Shown here: piece by piece, positions 22,283 to 34,094 of the stretch | Numbering within the stretch: position 1 is the first letter of the stretch | How the letters are laid out: each line of letters opens with the position of its first letter | From: Cryptomeria japonica | Lineage: Eukaryota > Streptophyta > Pinopsida > Cupressales > Cupressaceae | Length of the DNA: 64,000 nt | Assembly (NCBI RefSeq): GCF_030272615.1 | Contig: NC_081409.1 | Location: 20,774,260 to 20,838,259, forward strand | Direction of reading: 5' to 3' | The notes under the pieces: generated by a model | The model's database searches: none | What the model saw: the letters and a program-made list of their open reading frames with translations, nothing else | What the model was told of the DNA's origin: nothing | Translations under genes and position numbers: made by a program

Positions 22283-25200
22283 TCAAATATGCGAAGTGTC
22301 CCAACAGGATTTCAAGGTACTCAAAATTGATACTAGCCCATTCAACAAATAAGCATCAATTTCTAACTCAGCTAGGTCTGCCAGTGTGGGCTTTCCCATC
22401 TGCTCTATACACTCTCTCTTATGAAGCAATAAGGTATTTAATTGGGGAATAACCAATCCTCTCAAATCTCTAGCCCACTAGATGATTTTGTCCTTATCCT
22501 TCTCCAGGGCTGAAATCTCAGATTCAAAAAGAAAAATTTGACCATCAACGGAGCTGGTCAATGAACCAGTACCATCAAAACTGATTAGTAGTTGTTCAAT
22601 TTTCTCCTTATCCTCCTTTATTTTACTATCTATGTCTATTGTTAATTTTGATATGTTAGAGAAAGACCAGTATATATGACTACACTGAATGAGAGCCCCA
22701 TCAATCCTTTTTAATTCTTCAGTTAAATTAGTCTTATCAGATGCAATCATATTATTACAAGTTACCAATCTGGCTACATTGTACCTCTCCATTAACTGTC
22801 AGTTTGATACCTGTTGAAAAGTTTTAAACTCTTTGGAAATGTGCTTTGTCAAACCTTTCAATTTACTAGATGGGCTTCCAATTTGATCTACCTTATACTC
22901 TGGTGCAAGCTGCTAAAAAACTAGGATAGCCTTCTCAATGACTTGCTTGTCTTCAGACCCTTCCTTCCTTAACTTCTGAGCTACAACATACATCAATTCA
23001 AAACTACTTAGTTGCTCAATATTTGTCTATCCAAAATCAACTTGACCAGATGAGCCAAGTGCCAACAATGAATGACTGTCCAAAATTTTCCCCAAGGATT
23101 CAGCCTTATGACTTGCACCGATGGCTTCACCACTTGGTGTAGTAACCATCTCAACCTCAGCATCTTCTATATGTACATTTGTTTCTGGAGGTTTAATATC
23201 CTCAACCTTTTTATTTTGTGTCCACATCAATGACCTCTATATCTGGAATGTTCTATTCTGGTGTATCCTTCTTATCCCATGTAGTTTAAATGTTATCTAC
23301 CAGTTTCTCTATATTATGTACAGGCGATCTGTCAGAGGAATATCCTCTATTATTTTCTCTTCCAAAGCTGGTGGATCCATACCTAATATACCCTTTCCCT
23401 TGCCATCAACTGATATGTCTTGAATACCAGACTTAGGAGAGAATACTTGTGGAGTAAAGAAATCAAGTGTATCTACAAAGAATTTTACCCATGCCTCATG
23501 GGTCTCCTTAACTATTTCATTTACTTTACCCACCATGAGACTCACATGCCAATGTCTGCTCTGGAAAATTATTTTATTTGGATATTCTAGACACTGTTGC
23601 ATCTCATCATTTGTGATAGCTCCACAAATAGTTAACAACTCCTATATCTTTATATGTTTATCCTCTTCTACCATAGATAATCTTCTAGCATCTAGTTTAT
23701 TGTACAAATCTCCCAATATTTGCCTTTCAATCTCAATGAATGCCTTCTTATATATATCTAAGTATAACAAAGCTACTTCCTAAATCTCCATTTGTTCCTT
23801 ACCATCCATATGTACATAATAATGTTGGATATTACTCAAAATTCTATCTTTAGTTATTTGATCAATTAATTTAGTTACCGAAAGAGGAGGAATGACTTCA
23901 ATACTTACCGGATTTGAGAGCTATATCTATATCTCATTTCTTATTCTTGTTGGGAGTAGAAGTAGACTCCTTAACCGGTTTCCTCTTCTTTGTGTGTTTA
24001 ATCTCCTTCAAAATTTCTTTGGGTTTACCGGAGGGGTGACCTTTGTTTCTTTCCTTCCTTAGGCTTCTTCCTCTGAATCCGTATGTAAGCCTTGGGAATC
24101 TTTGGGGGATCATCATCAGTATCAAAACCAGATGCAATAGGGGTAATATAAGTTTATGGTTTCTTCCTCTTCACTACACCCTTGCCAGTTGTTGTTGCCG
24201 ATGAGGCCTGAATTGCTGCTGGAGAAGATCCTTCTGCTAAGACAATGATCTGCTTGATATCAGAAGACATCTTCTATACAACTTCCCCAACCTTCTTGAT
24301 TTTCCTTCCCTTTTCTTATTGCTGAAACCTATCTAAACTTTGGATTCCTTCTTTTTTGCTATCCCAAAGGTTTTCTCCTTTTCATGTTTTGAGGCATCAT
24401 TTAGAGTCTTGGTATATAATTCCAAGATCTCTGCATCAACCTCATAGCCCATCTCAGTGATCTAGACCTTTCGTGGTTGCACTGCCTCCATCAATGTTTC
24501 ATCCTTCTTCACCATAAAGCAGATTTCAGTTGAATATTTGTCAACTATATGGTTTGGAACTCTTTTGCTCTACTTCATTGCTTTCTGAAATGATTTGAAA
24601 TAACCCCATAGATTGGAGTCCCTCTCCTTGCCCTGTCCCAAACCTCTTATAGAATTTTTAATTTTTTTCCCTACCAGTATATCAAATGTCCATTTTGTTT
24701 TACTGTATCCCTGTAACTCATTCAAAAAGAAAAGCATCAAGCAAAAAACAAGATTGCCATACCGAAAAACACTTTTCTTCTCACCCTTAATCTTCCCTAG
24801 GTTTAAAATTAGCTCATCACAGATCCATTGACATAGATCATACCTATAATTTTCTTTGACCATCTTATGAGATGAGTAAATACATGAACTCAAAATAGAG
24901 TTCAACTAGTTTGATTGGGTTACCTTACAACCAATGATCATGCTTGTGAATTAAATAACTTTGTCTCTGATAGTGCTTAATCCTCATTGACTATTTGTCA
25001 AAAGTTGCACTGGTTAACTTCTCCACCTCATTATTATATATTTTCTTCTTTCCCAAAGTTTGACCAGTCTGGGGAAAACCAGTGATTACACGAATAGCCT
25101 CCTTGGAGATTTTATAAGGCTAGTCTAACCATATGAATTCCCTGTGGACATGACTCAACACATACCAGATCATTTCATCTTCAAATTTTGGCATCTCCAA

Positions 25201-25509
25201 AGTGTTTGTGAAACCCCGATCCTTTATAATGTGGAATTTTGGTTTCATCGATCCCTTCCTATCCAACACATTTGTCATGTACATTATTTTGATTTCAGAA
25301 AAACCTAAATCCTCCAGAGGGCAGTGGATATATGCATGAACATCTTCAATATATAGAACTCCATCTGGAACCCTAGAAAATGCGCCAACCAAATCATCAA
25401 CCTTTGCAATCTGAGGGCATTTCTAGAAAATGGGGTGTGGACAATCCTTGATGTCAACAAAAATAGAGGTAGCCACACCTACTGAAGTGGGAGTTGATCT
25501 AGAAGCCAT
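22283..25509 (-). pseudogene. NA2 ORF2: large novel retroelement protein
   Basis: Starts at ATG 25509 (Met-Ala-Ser) and ends near 22283. Recognisable blocks: RVPDGVLYIEDVHAYIHC, then LEDLG, LSHVHREFIWLD, VEKLTSA, a YDLCQWICDELILNLGKIKG block near 24830, YGNLVFCLMLFFLNEL near 24745, a Lys-rich linker (23934-24137), WHVSLMVGKVNEIVKE near 23540, and a coiled-coil C-terminus (22478-22792). Many stops and shifts. It aligns along its length with NA3 ORF2, less closely with NA1. Function unknown; no known enzyme motif seen. Confidence 0.6.
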
Positions 25510-25890
25510 TGCAAATAAAAGATAGCTCGAAAACTGATAAAATACCTCACAACTTTCACCGATGAAAGCTCTTGAAAATCTTCTTTGAATGCACTGGAAT
25601 TCACTTGAAAATGCTTTTGATCGCTTTGAATCACCTTGAACTCAATTTTCTTCGTTCTAAATGTCGTGTGATAAAAAATGAACCAAAATTTCTCTTTTAT
25701 TCTGTGAAAACCCTAATTTCACATTGACATAAATGCGTATCGGTAGATCATACCAGAATCAAAAATCTATAATCTCAGTATTGAAAAACCTTTAGAATGA
25801 CTTCTCCAAGATTCAAAACAAGCTTTTGGTCTGCTATCAGGGGTAATGCAAGATCTATCATTAAATTTGCCTCCCCCTAAGGCTAATGCC
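25510..25890 (-). promoter_or_regulatory. NA2 ORF1-ORF2 spacer with telo-box, TATA-like and PPT-like motifs
   Basis: Minus strand order: ccttagggggaggc (25869-25882), aaattagggtttt (25707-25719), gaataaaagaga (25691-25702), then ATG 25509 about 180-190 bp on. Same arrangement as in NA1. Confidence 0.45.
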
Positions 25891-26361
25891 TTAGTTACTG
25901 GATGAGTTTCCTACCGATGTTGGAACATTATGCCGAGTCGGTTGAGTAACTGGGTTGTTTGTCTCTACCAGTTGATCTTTGGATTTCCTAACCCATTTAT
26001 TTTCATGATCCTTTCAGATATCTTCAACCTTTTATTTTCCTTTCTCATCATTTCCTACCAGATTCTTCTTGCTTCTGCAGAATTTTGCAATGTGTCCTAT
26101 TTTGTTGCATGCATAACTAGTGACATTATTTTTCTCAATTGCTTTGTTGTATCCTTGATCATTCCTTGACCTGCATTGATTAGCCATATGTCCAAACTTT
26201 CCACTTGCATAAAATTTCACATTCATTCTACAATCATCTGTCCTATGACCATACTTCTTACAATTTGAACATTGACCAGGAAAATTATTATTATTATGAT
26301 TTTCTCTATTTCTGCACTATCTTGCCATATGACCAAATTTATTGCAAACAAAGCATCTACC
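25891..26361 (-). pseudogene. NA2 ORF1 C-terminal part: tandem zinc knuckles
   Basis: Reading from 26361 down: CFVCNKFGHMAR-stop-C, CSNCKKYGHRTDDC, a degenerate third unit ending GKFGHMANQC, then YACNKIGHIAKFC, followed by a charged linker with a WVRKS motif and a stop at 25891. Two knuckles are complete. This is a nucleocapsid-like RNA-binding segment. The N-terminal part is separated by R1. Confidence 0.7.
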
Positions 26362-27570
26362 TGTAATGTGGAAAAATGGTGAATGATGAGATCAAGAGGA
26401 AAACTACCATTTCCCTCAAGGAGAGATGAGAGTTTCACTATTGATTACCCTTCAAACACTTTTCACCAAATTACATTTGGAGGAGGAGAGGAGAATTCAC
26501 TAGATTCAACCTTCAAAGATGAAGACTAAATTCTGAATGAAATGGAAATGATAAGTTGATCCCCTCTTCCTTATTTAAAATGGAAAGGAATTGATTGAAT
26601 TATGTAGTGCAAAAGTGATAAAGAAATGATTATAACTTGAGATCAAAATATGGGATGAATTTGTGCACCTGGATCTGGTAGTAATATGTTGAGATGAAGT
26701 CGCCCTACGAATTTGAGGAAAAGTTGCCCGGACCGTGGCGGGAACATACACGGTCGTCCGAAAAATCCGTGAAATGAAAAGAGTTTTTATACCTCTACAA
26801 ATGGAGCCTGAATCCAAAAGTACAACTATGCACCTACAACCTACACACATAAAAGAGAGGAAAATGGGTTGGGACTGGGGGTTTGCCTTTAGGTCAAACT
26901 CCAGTTTTGGAATTAACCATGTAATGAAAGACTGAATTGTAAATCACCTCAAGGGAGGTTGTGATAGCAATGTTGATAGAAATTCTTGTGTGGAATTGAA
27001 TGTTGGAATCAATCTCCTCTTCAATGGTTGAATCCTTGACTTGAATGCAACACCTAGCCTTGAAGGGAGACTTGAGAATGCTCAATGCTGGAAAAGAATT
27101 CTTGAATGCTCTTGAATGCTCGATCTCTCATTCAACTTGAACTTATCCAACTTATTCCGCTTATCCAACTTGTGCAAATGAGAGGATGAATGCCCCTTAA
27201 ATACATATTAGTGGATTTGATTTTCATCACACACCGATATTGGGGGAGTTTCCCGCCCAATGCACAACCAACAATGCAATCCTAGGAAGGCACTTGCCAC
27301 AAAATAGGGCAGGGACAGGGGTGCCATGTCCCTATTCTGGGAGGACAAGGGCACCACACTCCTATCCAAGGGGGGATGGTAGTGCCATGCACCTATCCTA
27401 CCCCTTCCTCCAGAGCAGAGTGCGGACGGAGTGATGCAGAGGCCAAGAAAGAAGCTATTTCTGAGGGTTGAGAAATCTTTGGTATCCGATTAGGCTAGAG
27501 CATTCAATCTTGTGTGTGTGGACCCTAATGTAGTTGAAAATTTCTAGGGTCACAATTTTATGACACTACA
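26362..27570 (-). mobile_element. R1: Gypsy-type 3' LTR, minus strand
   Basis: Plus-strand ends TGTAATGTGG and GACACTACA, so on the minus strand it starts TGTAGTGTCATAAAATTG. A purine tract (gctaaagtgggggctaaa on the minus strand, 27571-27588) adjoins it at the high-coordinate side, so this is a 3' LTR. A second copy lies at 44591-45795. It holds a GC-rich stretch (27240-27430) with imperfect repeats around ggtgccat/cctatcc. Inserted in NA2 ORF1. Confidence 0.8.
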
Positions 27571-27765
27571 TTTAGCCCCCACTTTAGCGGGAGTATAAGT
27601 GTGCGCCAATACTTGCGGTAAAGTTCAAGGAAATAAGATTGAAAGACTTTTACCACATCAAGGAGGCAAGATGCACCAAGCCCCTAGTGGAATTAGGATC
27701 TTATGACTTCGATTGAAAAATTAAAAGGGAAGATCGAGAAGGGCAGAACCATGACTGCAAGTAGT
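27571..27765 (-). mobile_element. R element 3' internal end with polypurine tract
   Basis: Purine tract on the minus strand next to R1, then about 175 bp of non-coding sequence up to the NA3 LTR. No protein motif remains. Confidence 0.55.
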
Positions 27766-28656
27766 TGTTGGAATACATTGAATCCAAGAACACTGAGAGT
27801 GGGGGGGTGAATAAGTGTTCTGCCGGTAATACAAGATTTTAACTTTTATAACATACACATATAAACTAGTAAATGAAGAAGCATATAATATGAAGTAAAT
27901 AAACCAGCCACATGAATGAAAACCATAACACACTAAATTTATATGTGGAAAATCTCAAAGAGGAAAAACCATGGTGGGATTTGTGACCCACAATATCAAT
28001 TCACTAGCCATATGAAAGATATTACATAGCATGGGGGCCTGCACATGCAAGAAGGCACACTGCCTATAGAACACTTCTCAACACAAAAGAGTCTCACTGA
28101 CTACAAGCTTCTGCTGAGATAAAACAGTAACGGTGAACTCACAAAATTCATCTGCAATGCCAAAAAGAGTTCCAATTATAGCTCTGTTCTGTACCAGTTC
28201 ATAAACCCTGAACCCTTCTACCGATATCTCCTTTCTGCTAATAATTCTTTACAAACCATCTACTGATCATAATATTACTTTACCATACAAATGACCTACA
28301 TACATATCCTTCACATCACTTTTTTTTCTACCTTATCATATTTCAAAATGACCTAATAGACTGACTTATATACCCTTTACAAAAAATATGCCTTATGTCC
28401 TTACAATACAAAAGATATTCAATGTCGGCCCTATACAATAATTACAAAATGATTTTACAAATAAAACCTTTCGGGTCCGAGACTGATGTCGGTGTTGGTG
28501 TCGGTGATGACCCTGATTACTCCAATGCCGGTATCTACCAGTGTATGCCTCCAAATGTCGATATCTGTTGGTATATGTCTTCTAGAGAATCTTGTTGCCA
28601 TCAATGACAACATATTAATCCAATGAGTATCAATTGCCAACAATCTCCCCCTTTGG
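27766..28656 (-). mobile_element. NA3 3' LTR and polypurine tract
   Basis: LTR 27766-28642. On the minus strand it begins TGTTGGCAATTGAT after the tract ccaaagggggagat (28643-28656) and ends in ...tccaaca. It carries the GGTTTTTCC block (27940-27975) and the hairpin at 27788-27820, and closely resembles the NA4 LTR. Confidence 0.85.
27788..27820 (-). other. C-loop terminal hairpin of the NA3 LTR
   Basis: GAACACTGA and TAAGTGTTC (plus-strand arms) pair in 8 of 9 positions around a G run (C run on the LTR sense strand). Confidence 0.65.
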
Positions 28657-28872
28657 CATTGATGGCAACACTCCTATGAAAAATGGATTCCCTGTTGGTT
28701 CAAATGAAACATGCTCCCCCTAAGCTGATTGACTTTGTCTGTAGTATACTCTGTCTGATATCCTCCCCCTAGGATTATATACATATACATATTTTTCACA
28801 TAATATACGCTCCCCCTTTGGCATCAATACCAAAGACCAGTGAAATAATTGAAAGAATTGTTACAGATTACT

Positions 28873-31800
28873 TTATCGGAGCTTGACCAATTTCAAGATT
28901 TTTGGGTAAGTTTTCTTTAGCAATTGTTTATAGGTATCCCATCTAGTTTTGAATATTTCAGATATGGATACAAGTCCACTCAGTAAATGTGCAAGTGTTT
29001 CTTTGTCAGTGACTTTTGCCGGTGTGGGATTCGCAAGCATATCCATACATTCCCTCTTATGTACACCAAGTGAATCCAATCTTGGACTCACCAAACCTCT
29101 GAGACTTATTTCTCTTTGAATAATCTTGTCTCTTTCCTTTTCAAAAGAAAAAAATTGGTTCTCCAAAGTCAAAATTTGTCCATCAATAGATGTTGTAAGT
29201 GAATTTAGTCTATCAAAAGAATTAGCAATATTAGCAATCTATTCATGTAACTCCTTTATCCTCTTATCTACATTTTCTATAAGAATTTGTATATTACAAC
29301 AAACCCTGTAGATGTTAGTAGACTATTTCAAAGAATTTTCAATAAGTATAAGTTTATCTTCAACCTTCCTCTTCTTTGTCTCAATAATCTGGTCAAAAGC
29401 GGCTTTCTTGATCAGAGTAAATATTTTAAGTGCTTTCATGTCAGAAATCTGCTGTAATGATTGAAAGTTTTTAGATATGTGCTTTGTCAATGCCTTAAGC
29501 TTGCTAGAAGGGCTTGGGTGATTTTCAATCATACAATCAAGAATCAATCTATGCAAAATTGTTATTGACTGATCTATTATTCCTTTGTCTGCAGATCCTT
29601 CCTTCATTAGCTTTTGAGTAGCCATCATCATTAGCTCTATGGGACTCATATTTATGATTGATTTATTCTCAACTTGAGAAGTGTCAATTGCTAAAATTTT
29701 TGCTAAGGAATCAACTGTCGGTATGGTACTGGGTGTCTTATCAGTCTCGTTTTCCTTATACTCTCCCAATGTATCCCTTTTCTCATCCTCTTTTGCACCG
29801 GTGGCTTTTCCACTTGGTGCAGTATCTATTATTGTTGGTGGAGTATTATCCATAATATTATCAGTATACTGTTCATTACCTATATTACCTTGCTCGGACT
29901 ATACAAATGTAGTGTCTGTCGGTTTAGTCTGTACACTCTCATCTATTTTAGGATTATCTACTAGTTCATTTAAAATTTGATCCGAACTTCCCAAAATTCC
30001 TTTCCCTTTAGATCTGTCCAGGATGATGTGAGATGTTGCCTTAGAAAATTCTTCTTGAGAAGTAAGGAAATCAGGATTCTTTTGGAAGAATTTAGCCCAA
30101 TCATCTCTGGTCTCATTTATTATTTCATTGACTCTACCCATCATTAAGCTTATTTGCCAGGGTTTTCTGCTAAATATTGTTCTATTTGCAGCTTCTATAC
30201 ATCTTTTCATTTCCTCATTATTTATAGAACCACACATACTCAAAAGTTCAACTTTTTAATCTCTATGTTCCTCCTAATTGCATCTAATCTCCTTGCATCT
30301 AACTTATTATACAATGATAAGGGATTTCTTTCAAAATCTCTACCAAAGCCTTCTTATATATGTCTAAATGTAAAAAAATTGCTTCTTCCATTTCATTTTG
30401 CTCATTATCATCTAAATCTTCGTAGATATTTGACACATTCTTCAAAATTCCATCTTGAGTTACCTCATCTATCAATTCTGCACATCATTGGGGGGATGAT
30501 GGTAACATTACCATATTCAATTGCTTCATCTATCGTACTCTTTTTCTTCTAGCTAGGGGTTGCCTGAGTAGATGGAGCAGGCTGCCTCTTCTGAGCAGGT
30601 TTCCTTGCTGGAGGTGTGGATGCTATTGTTACCTTTCTTACTAGCTTCCTCCTTGGTTCCATCTTCTTCTCTTCTACCAAAGGCTTGTCAGTTTTCTTCC
30701 TCTATACCCTTCTAAATGCAAGAGGTTGATTATCCTCTGGATTAGAGTAAGAAGTGATAGAAGAAATGAAAGTCTCAGGCCTCTTTACCTCAGGAGCACT
30801 AGCCACTGCGGGTTGATCTACCAGTTTAGATCCAAAGCCTAGTTTTGTATCTATCTTGTGAATTACATTTTGAACAAATGAAGACATTTTGTCTATTTTA
30901 TTTTCCCTCCTTTTCTTGTTGAAACCAATTTTAACCTCAAGAGCCTTCTCCTCTGCAATGCCAAAGTGTTCATCCTTATCATTAAAAGAAGCATCAATCA
31001 ACATTTTAGCATATAGTTCCAAGATGTTGTCATCAACTTCATACCCCAATTAAGTGACCCATATTTTTCTAAGTTCCACTGCTTCCATTAGTGTCTCATC
31101 TATTTTTACCATGAAGCAAATATCGGTGGAGTATTTCTCCAAAATGTGTTTGGAGATTATCTCCCTCAGTCTCATGTTCTCTTCAAATTTTTTAAAGTAT
31201 CCCCAAAGATTCTCATCCCTGTTACTACCAAGACCAATGATTGCATCTTTGATCTGCATACCTACCCGTATGTCATGAGCCCAACGTTTCTTTGCCAAAC
31301 CTAGTAGCTCATTCATGAAATACAAAATCAAGTAGACAATAAGATTGCCGAATTGGAATGTTCCTTTCTTAACACCTTTGATCTTCCCAAGATTTAAAAT
31401 TAATTCACTTCTTAACCATTCACACAAGTCATACTTTCCATTATTATTTATCATTTGGTATGCAGCATGGATACAGGAACTGGCAACAGAGTTTAATCGA
31501 CTTGATTGAGTTACCTTGTAGCCGATGATCATGCTGGAAAATTTCACATCTATATCTTTGATGGTGTTGACCCTCATTGATCTTCCATCATGGGTTGCGC
31601 TGGTGAGCTTCTCAACCGCAATGTTGGAGATCTTGTTTCCTAGTTCATGTCCAACTTTTGGTATTGCTTCTTTGGTGATCATGTGAGGCTAGTCTAGCCA
31701 GATAAATTCATTATGGACCCTGCTCAAAACATATCTAATCAATTCATCCTTGAATTCTGGTATGTACATGATTTCCGTTAACCCTAGGTCTTCAATGATT

Positions 31801-32078
31801 TGATATTCTGGGTTGATTGTTTTGGATCTGCCTAGTATCATAGATTGATACATTCCCTTGATTTCTTCAGTGCCTAAATCCTCCAAGGTGCAGTGAATAT
31901 AGGCCCTGACATCTTGCACATAAACTATGCCATCGAGAACCCTCAAAAATATGCCAGTAGAGTCTTCCTTCATTGCAATTTGGGGAACTTCCTTAAAAAT
32001 GGGTCTAAGCCTATCCTTAACCTAAAAAATAGTGGGATTCACAATGAAAGTAGGAGCAGATGATGATACAGATGCCAT
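28873..32078 (-). pseudogene. NA3 ORF2: large novel retroelement protein, best-preserved N-terminal domain
   Basis: ATG 32078 (Met-Ala-Ser-Val) to a stop at 28873, about 1065 residues allowing for stops. Blocks in order: YVQDVRAYIHCTLEDLG, LSRVHNEFIWLD, VEKLTSATHDGRSMRV, a YKVTQSSRLNSV block, YDLCEWLRSELILNLGKIK, FGNLIVYLILYFMNELLG, a DETLMEAVE block, LGYEVDDNILELYAKML, a Lys-rich linker, WQISLMMGRVNEIINE (near 30140), and a coiled-coil C-terminus (28873-29850). Stops near 32035, 31690 and 31047 and frameshifts disable it. No enzyme motif recognised. A hydrophobic block around residue 230 could be a buried helix rather than a membrane segment. Confidence 0.62.
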
Positions 32079-32277
32079 TTCAAAGAGATACCTAGATAAT
32101 GATCGTCGGTTGAAATATTTTGATTACTTCTCATATAACCGTTGGAAATCCTTTGGAATTCTTTTGCTCTCTCTTGATCGCCTATGGTTCACCTTTACTT
32201 CGCTCTAGTTTGCTTGAGTGTTGGGTGAGTGAAAATGAGTCCATTTTCCCTTTTTATCAATGAGTAAACCCTAATTA
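32079..32277 (-). promoter_or_regulatory. NA3 ORF2 upstream region: telo-box and TATA-like motif
   Basis: On the minus strand taattagggttt (32266-32277) is followed by ttgataaaaagg (32249-32260), then ATG 32078 about 170 bp on. The adjoining LTR insertion begins exactly at the telo-box edge. Confidence 0.45.
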
Positions 32278-32295
32278 TGTTAGGAATCAGGAAGG

Positions 32296-32326
32296 ACAAC
32301 TGAGAGGGGGGGGGTGAATCAGTTGT
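32296..32326 (-). other. C-loop terminal hairpin
   Basis: ACAACTGA and TCAGTTGT form a perfect 8-bp stem. Confidence 0.75.
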
Positions 32327-32950
32327 GAACTAGTTGTCTATAAATTACAATTCAAAACTAATTTATTCTAACTTAAAACTTAATGTCGGTAAACAAAACT
32401 TAAGTGCTAGTAAAATAGATTCACAGTTATAGCAGTACTAGTTTAACTTAATGTATGAAACATAAAGAGAAATAACATCCACAACACATGACATAGAGAT
32501 TTTGATGTGGAAACCCTGTAAGGGGAAAAGACATGGTGGGAAACCTTACCCACAATCAGATGATACTACTGCAGATAGTAAGTGTATACTACCTAGAGCT
32601 CACTACTCAATCAAAAAATAGGAGTCACATTGACTACAATTGGATGGTTAAAACCAATAATAATGTACTGCTTTAGAATAGCATCTGCAATGTTGGATTC
32701 AATACTAGTTTAAGCTCTGACCATGAGTGTCAAACACCTTCATAACCTTTGCTTCAACCTTTAGATAATGTCTACATGATTTGCACAAGGATCTGCTTAT
32801 TTTTGCTCTTTAATATTCGCACACACTCATCATGATCGATCTTCAATAAGATCTTACAATCATATATACAAAACCTAAGACCTATACATGAGGTTGGCTC
32901 ACTAAAGATATTACAATAAAATTAATTACAAATAAGTCTTGATGCGATAC

Positions 32951-33708
32951 TGTTAGGATTGATGATAGTCCCAAAGATACTGAGAGGGGGGGTGAATCAG
33001 TATCTAACCGGTTAACAGAATTTCTGACCTTATTAAGTATTTTGCATTCTGGTAAACAAGAATTAATGCAGTAAATGAGAACAGTAAAGACAACATAGAA
33101 AGCACACCATAACACAAGATGTTTAACGAGGAAACCCGGTGTGGGAAAAACCTTGGTGGGATTTGTGACCCACAATATTCACTCACTGGCCAATGAATGG
33201 ATATTACTTACAAGAGGTGTCTGCACATGCAGGAAGGCCAACTGCCTAGAGCTCACTGCTCAAATAGAAAAGGAAGTCTCATCGACTTACAAAATGGATT
33301 ATGAGAATCCCATATAATGTACTACTACAAATTAACATCTGCTATGCCAGGTTCCGTACCGGTTTAAGCTCATACAATAACCATAAACCCTTCTACAAAA
33401 TCTGCCTTAATATTCGCTCTACATATCCATCATATCTATCCTCTATGTGTATATCAAAATGGTCTACAAGATCTCATACTTATATATGAGTCTTATTACA
33501 ATATGCCATGTTGGCTTACAAAAAGATGTTACAATTAAATACAAAATATACTAATCAAAATCCCATCGGCTGAGATGCCAGTGAACTTCCTGCCAGTGTC
33601 AGTGCCAGTGCTGGTGCCTAAAGATATCCACAATGTTGCCGGTAAGTTGCCATCAATGACAACACCTTTAATCACCTTCAATTCTTATTGGAGTGTGCAA
33701 TGCCAGTA
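32951..33708 (-). mobile_element. Solo LTR (family of 4370-5177), minus strand
   Basis: Perfect 5-bp duplication gatac (32946-32950 and 33709-33713). The low end is tgttaggattg; the high end gccagta is a degraded form of the expected gccaaca. It matches the reverse complement of 4370-5177, including accggtt next to the hairpin and the ttggagtgtgcaatgcc terminal part. Confidence 0.88.
32975..33005 (-). other. C-loop terminal hairpin of the 32951-33708 LTR
   Basis: AGATACTGA and TCAGTATCT, a perfect 9-bp stem identical to that of the 4370-5177 LTR. Confidence 0.75.
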
Positions 33709-34094
33709 GATACAATATGTCATCTCAATGCATTTACCACATTATCCAATCAATAAACCATTTCCAAGATGTGTCATGCTGATCTGGAATAGATATCTTG
33801 TATCAGTCCATAACCTAGACCTATCTACCGGTAAAGGCAAATCTGTCAACCCGATTAGACCAATAAGAAAAACACCAAATCCAAACATCCAATCCATGTC
33901 TTCAACATAACCAAATGATCTCCAGATGATACTAAGTTATCATCACTACTGGTGAACATATACTGGTAATTGTGCATAAGCCACTAACCATGTTGGTGAA
34001 CACAATATGTTGGTTCAACAATAAACCAATATAATCATAGTGCCAAATCAACAATGTTTTAATGCACATAACATTTCAGAATAAAATACCAAGG

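Larger units (their letters stand above)
21185..26361 (-). mobile_element. NA2: non-autonomous Sirevirus-like element, minus strand
   Basis: Read on the minus strand: tandem zinc knuckles (ORF1, from 26361), spacer, ORF2 from ATG 25509, polypurine tract (22023-22036) and a truncated 3' LTR. The 5' part is cut off at 26361 by Gypsy LTR R1, whose flanking bases are ctacc. No pol domain between ORF1 and ORF2. Confidence 0.75.
27766..32277 (-). mobile_element. NA3: non-autonomous Sirevirus-like element, minus strand, 5'-truncated
   Basis: Minus-strand order: promoter-like spacer, ORF2 from ATG 32078 to 28873, 3' non-coding region, polypurine tract and 3' LTR. A minus-strand LTR at 32278 cuts it inside the telo-box upstream of ORF2, so ORF1 and the 5' LTR are absent. 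NA3 inserted into the internal region of the R element. Confidence 0.75.
32278..34094 (-). mobile_element. Sirevirus-type LTR, minus strand, interrupted by a solo LTR
   Basis: Low-coordinate end tgttaggaatc followed by hairpin 32296-32326. It aligns in reverse complement with the LTR at 57391-58461 across both sides of the 32951-33708 insertion. The high-coordinate end (aataccaagg) is a degraded LTR start, and beyond it agagagggtagat on the minus strand looks like a decayed polypurine tract, so this is probably a 3' LTR. No matching target repeat found. Confidence 0.65.

Noticed and set aside
32278-34094. Clean solo LTR interpretation
   Set aside because: No target duplication is found, and a decayed purine tract lies beyond the high-coordinate end, so a truncated 3' LTR is more likely.
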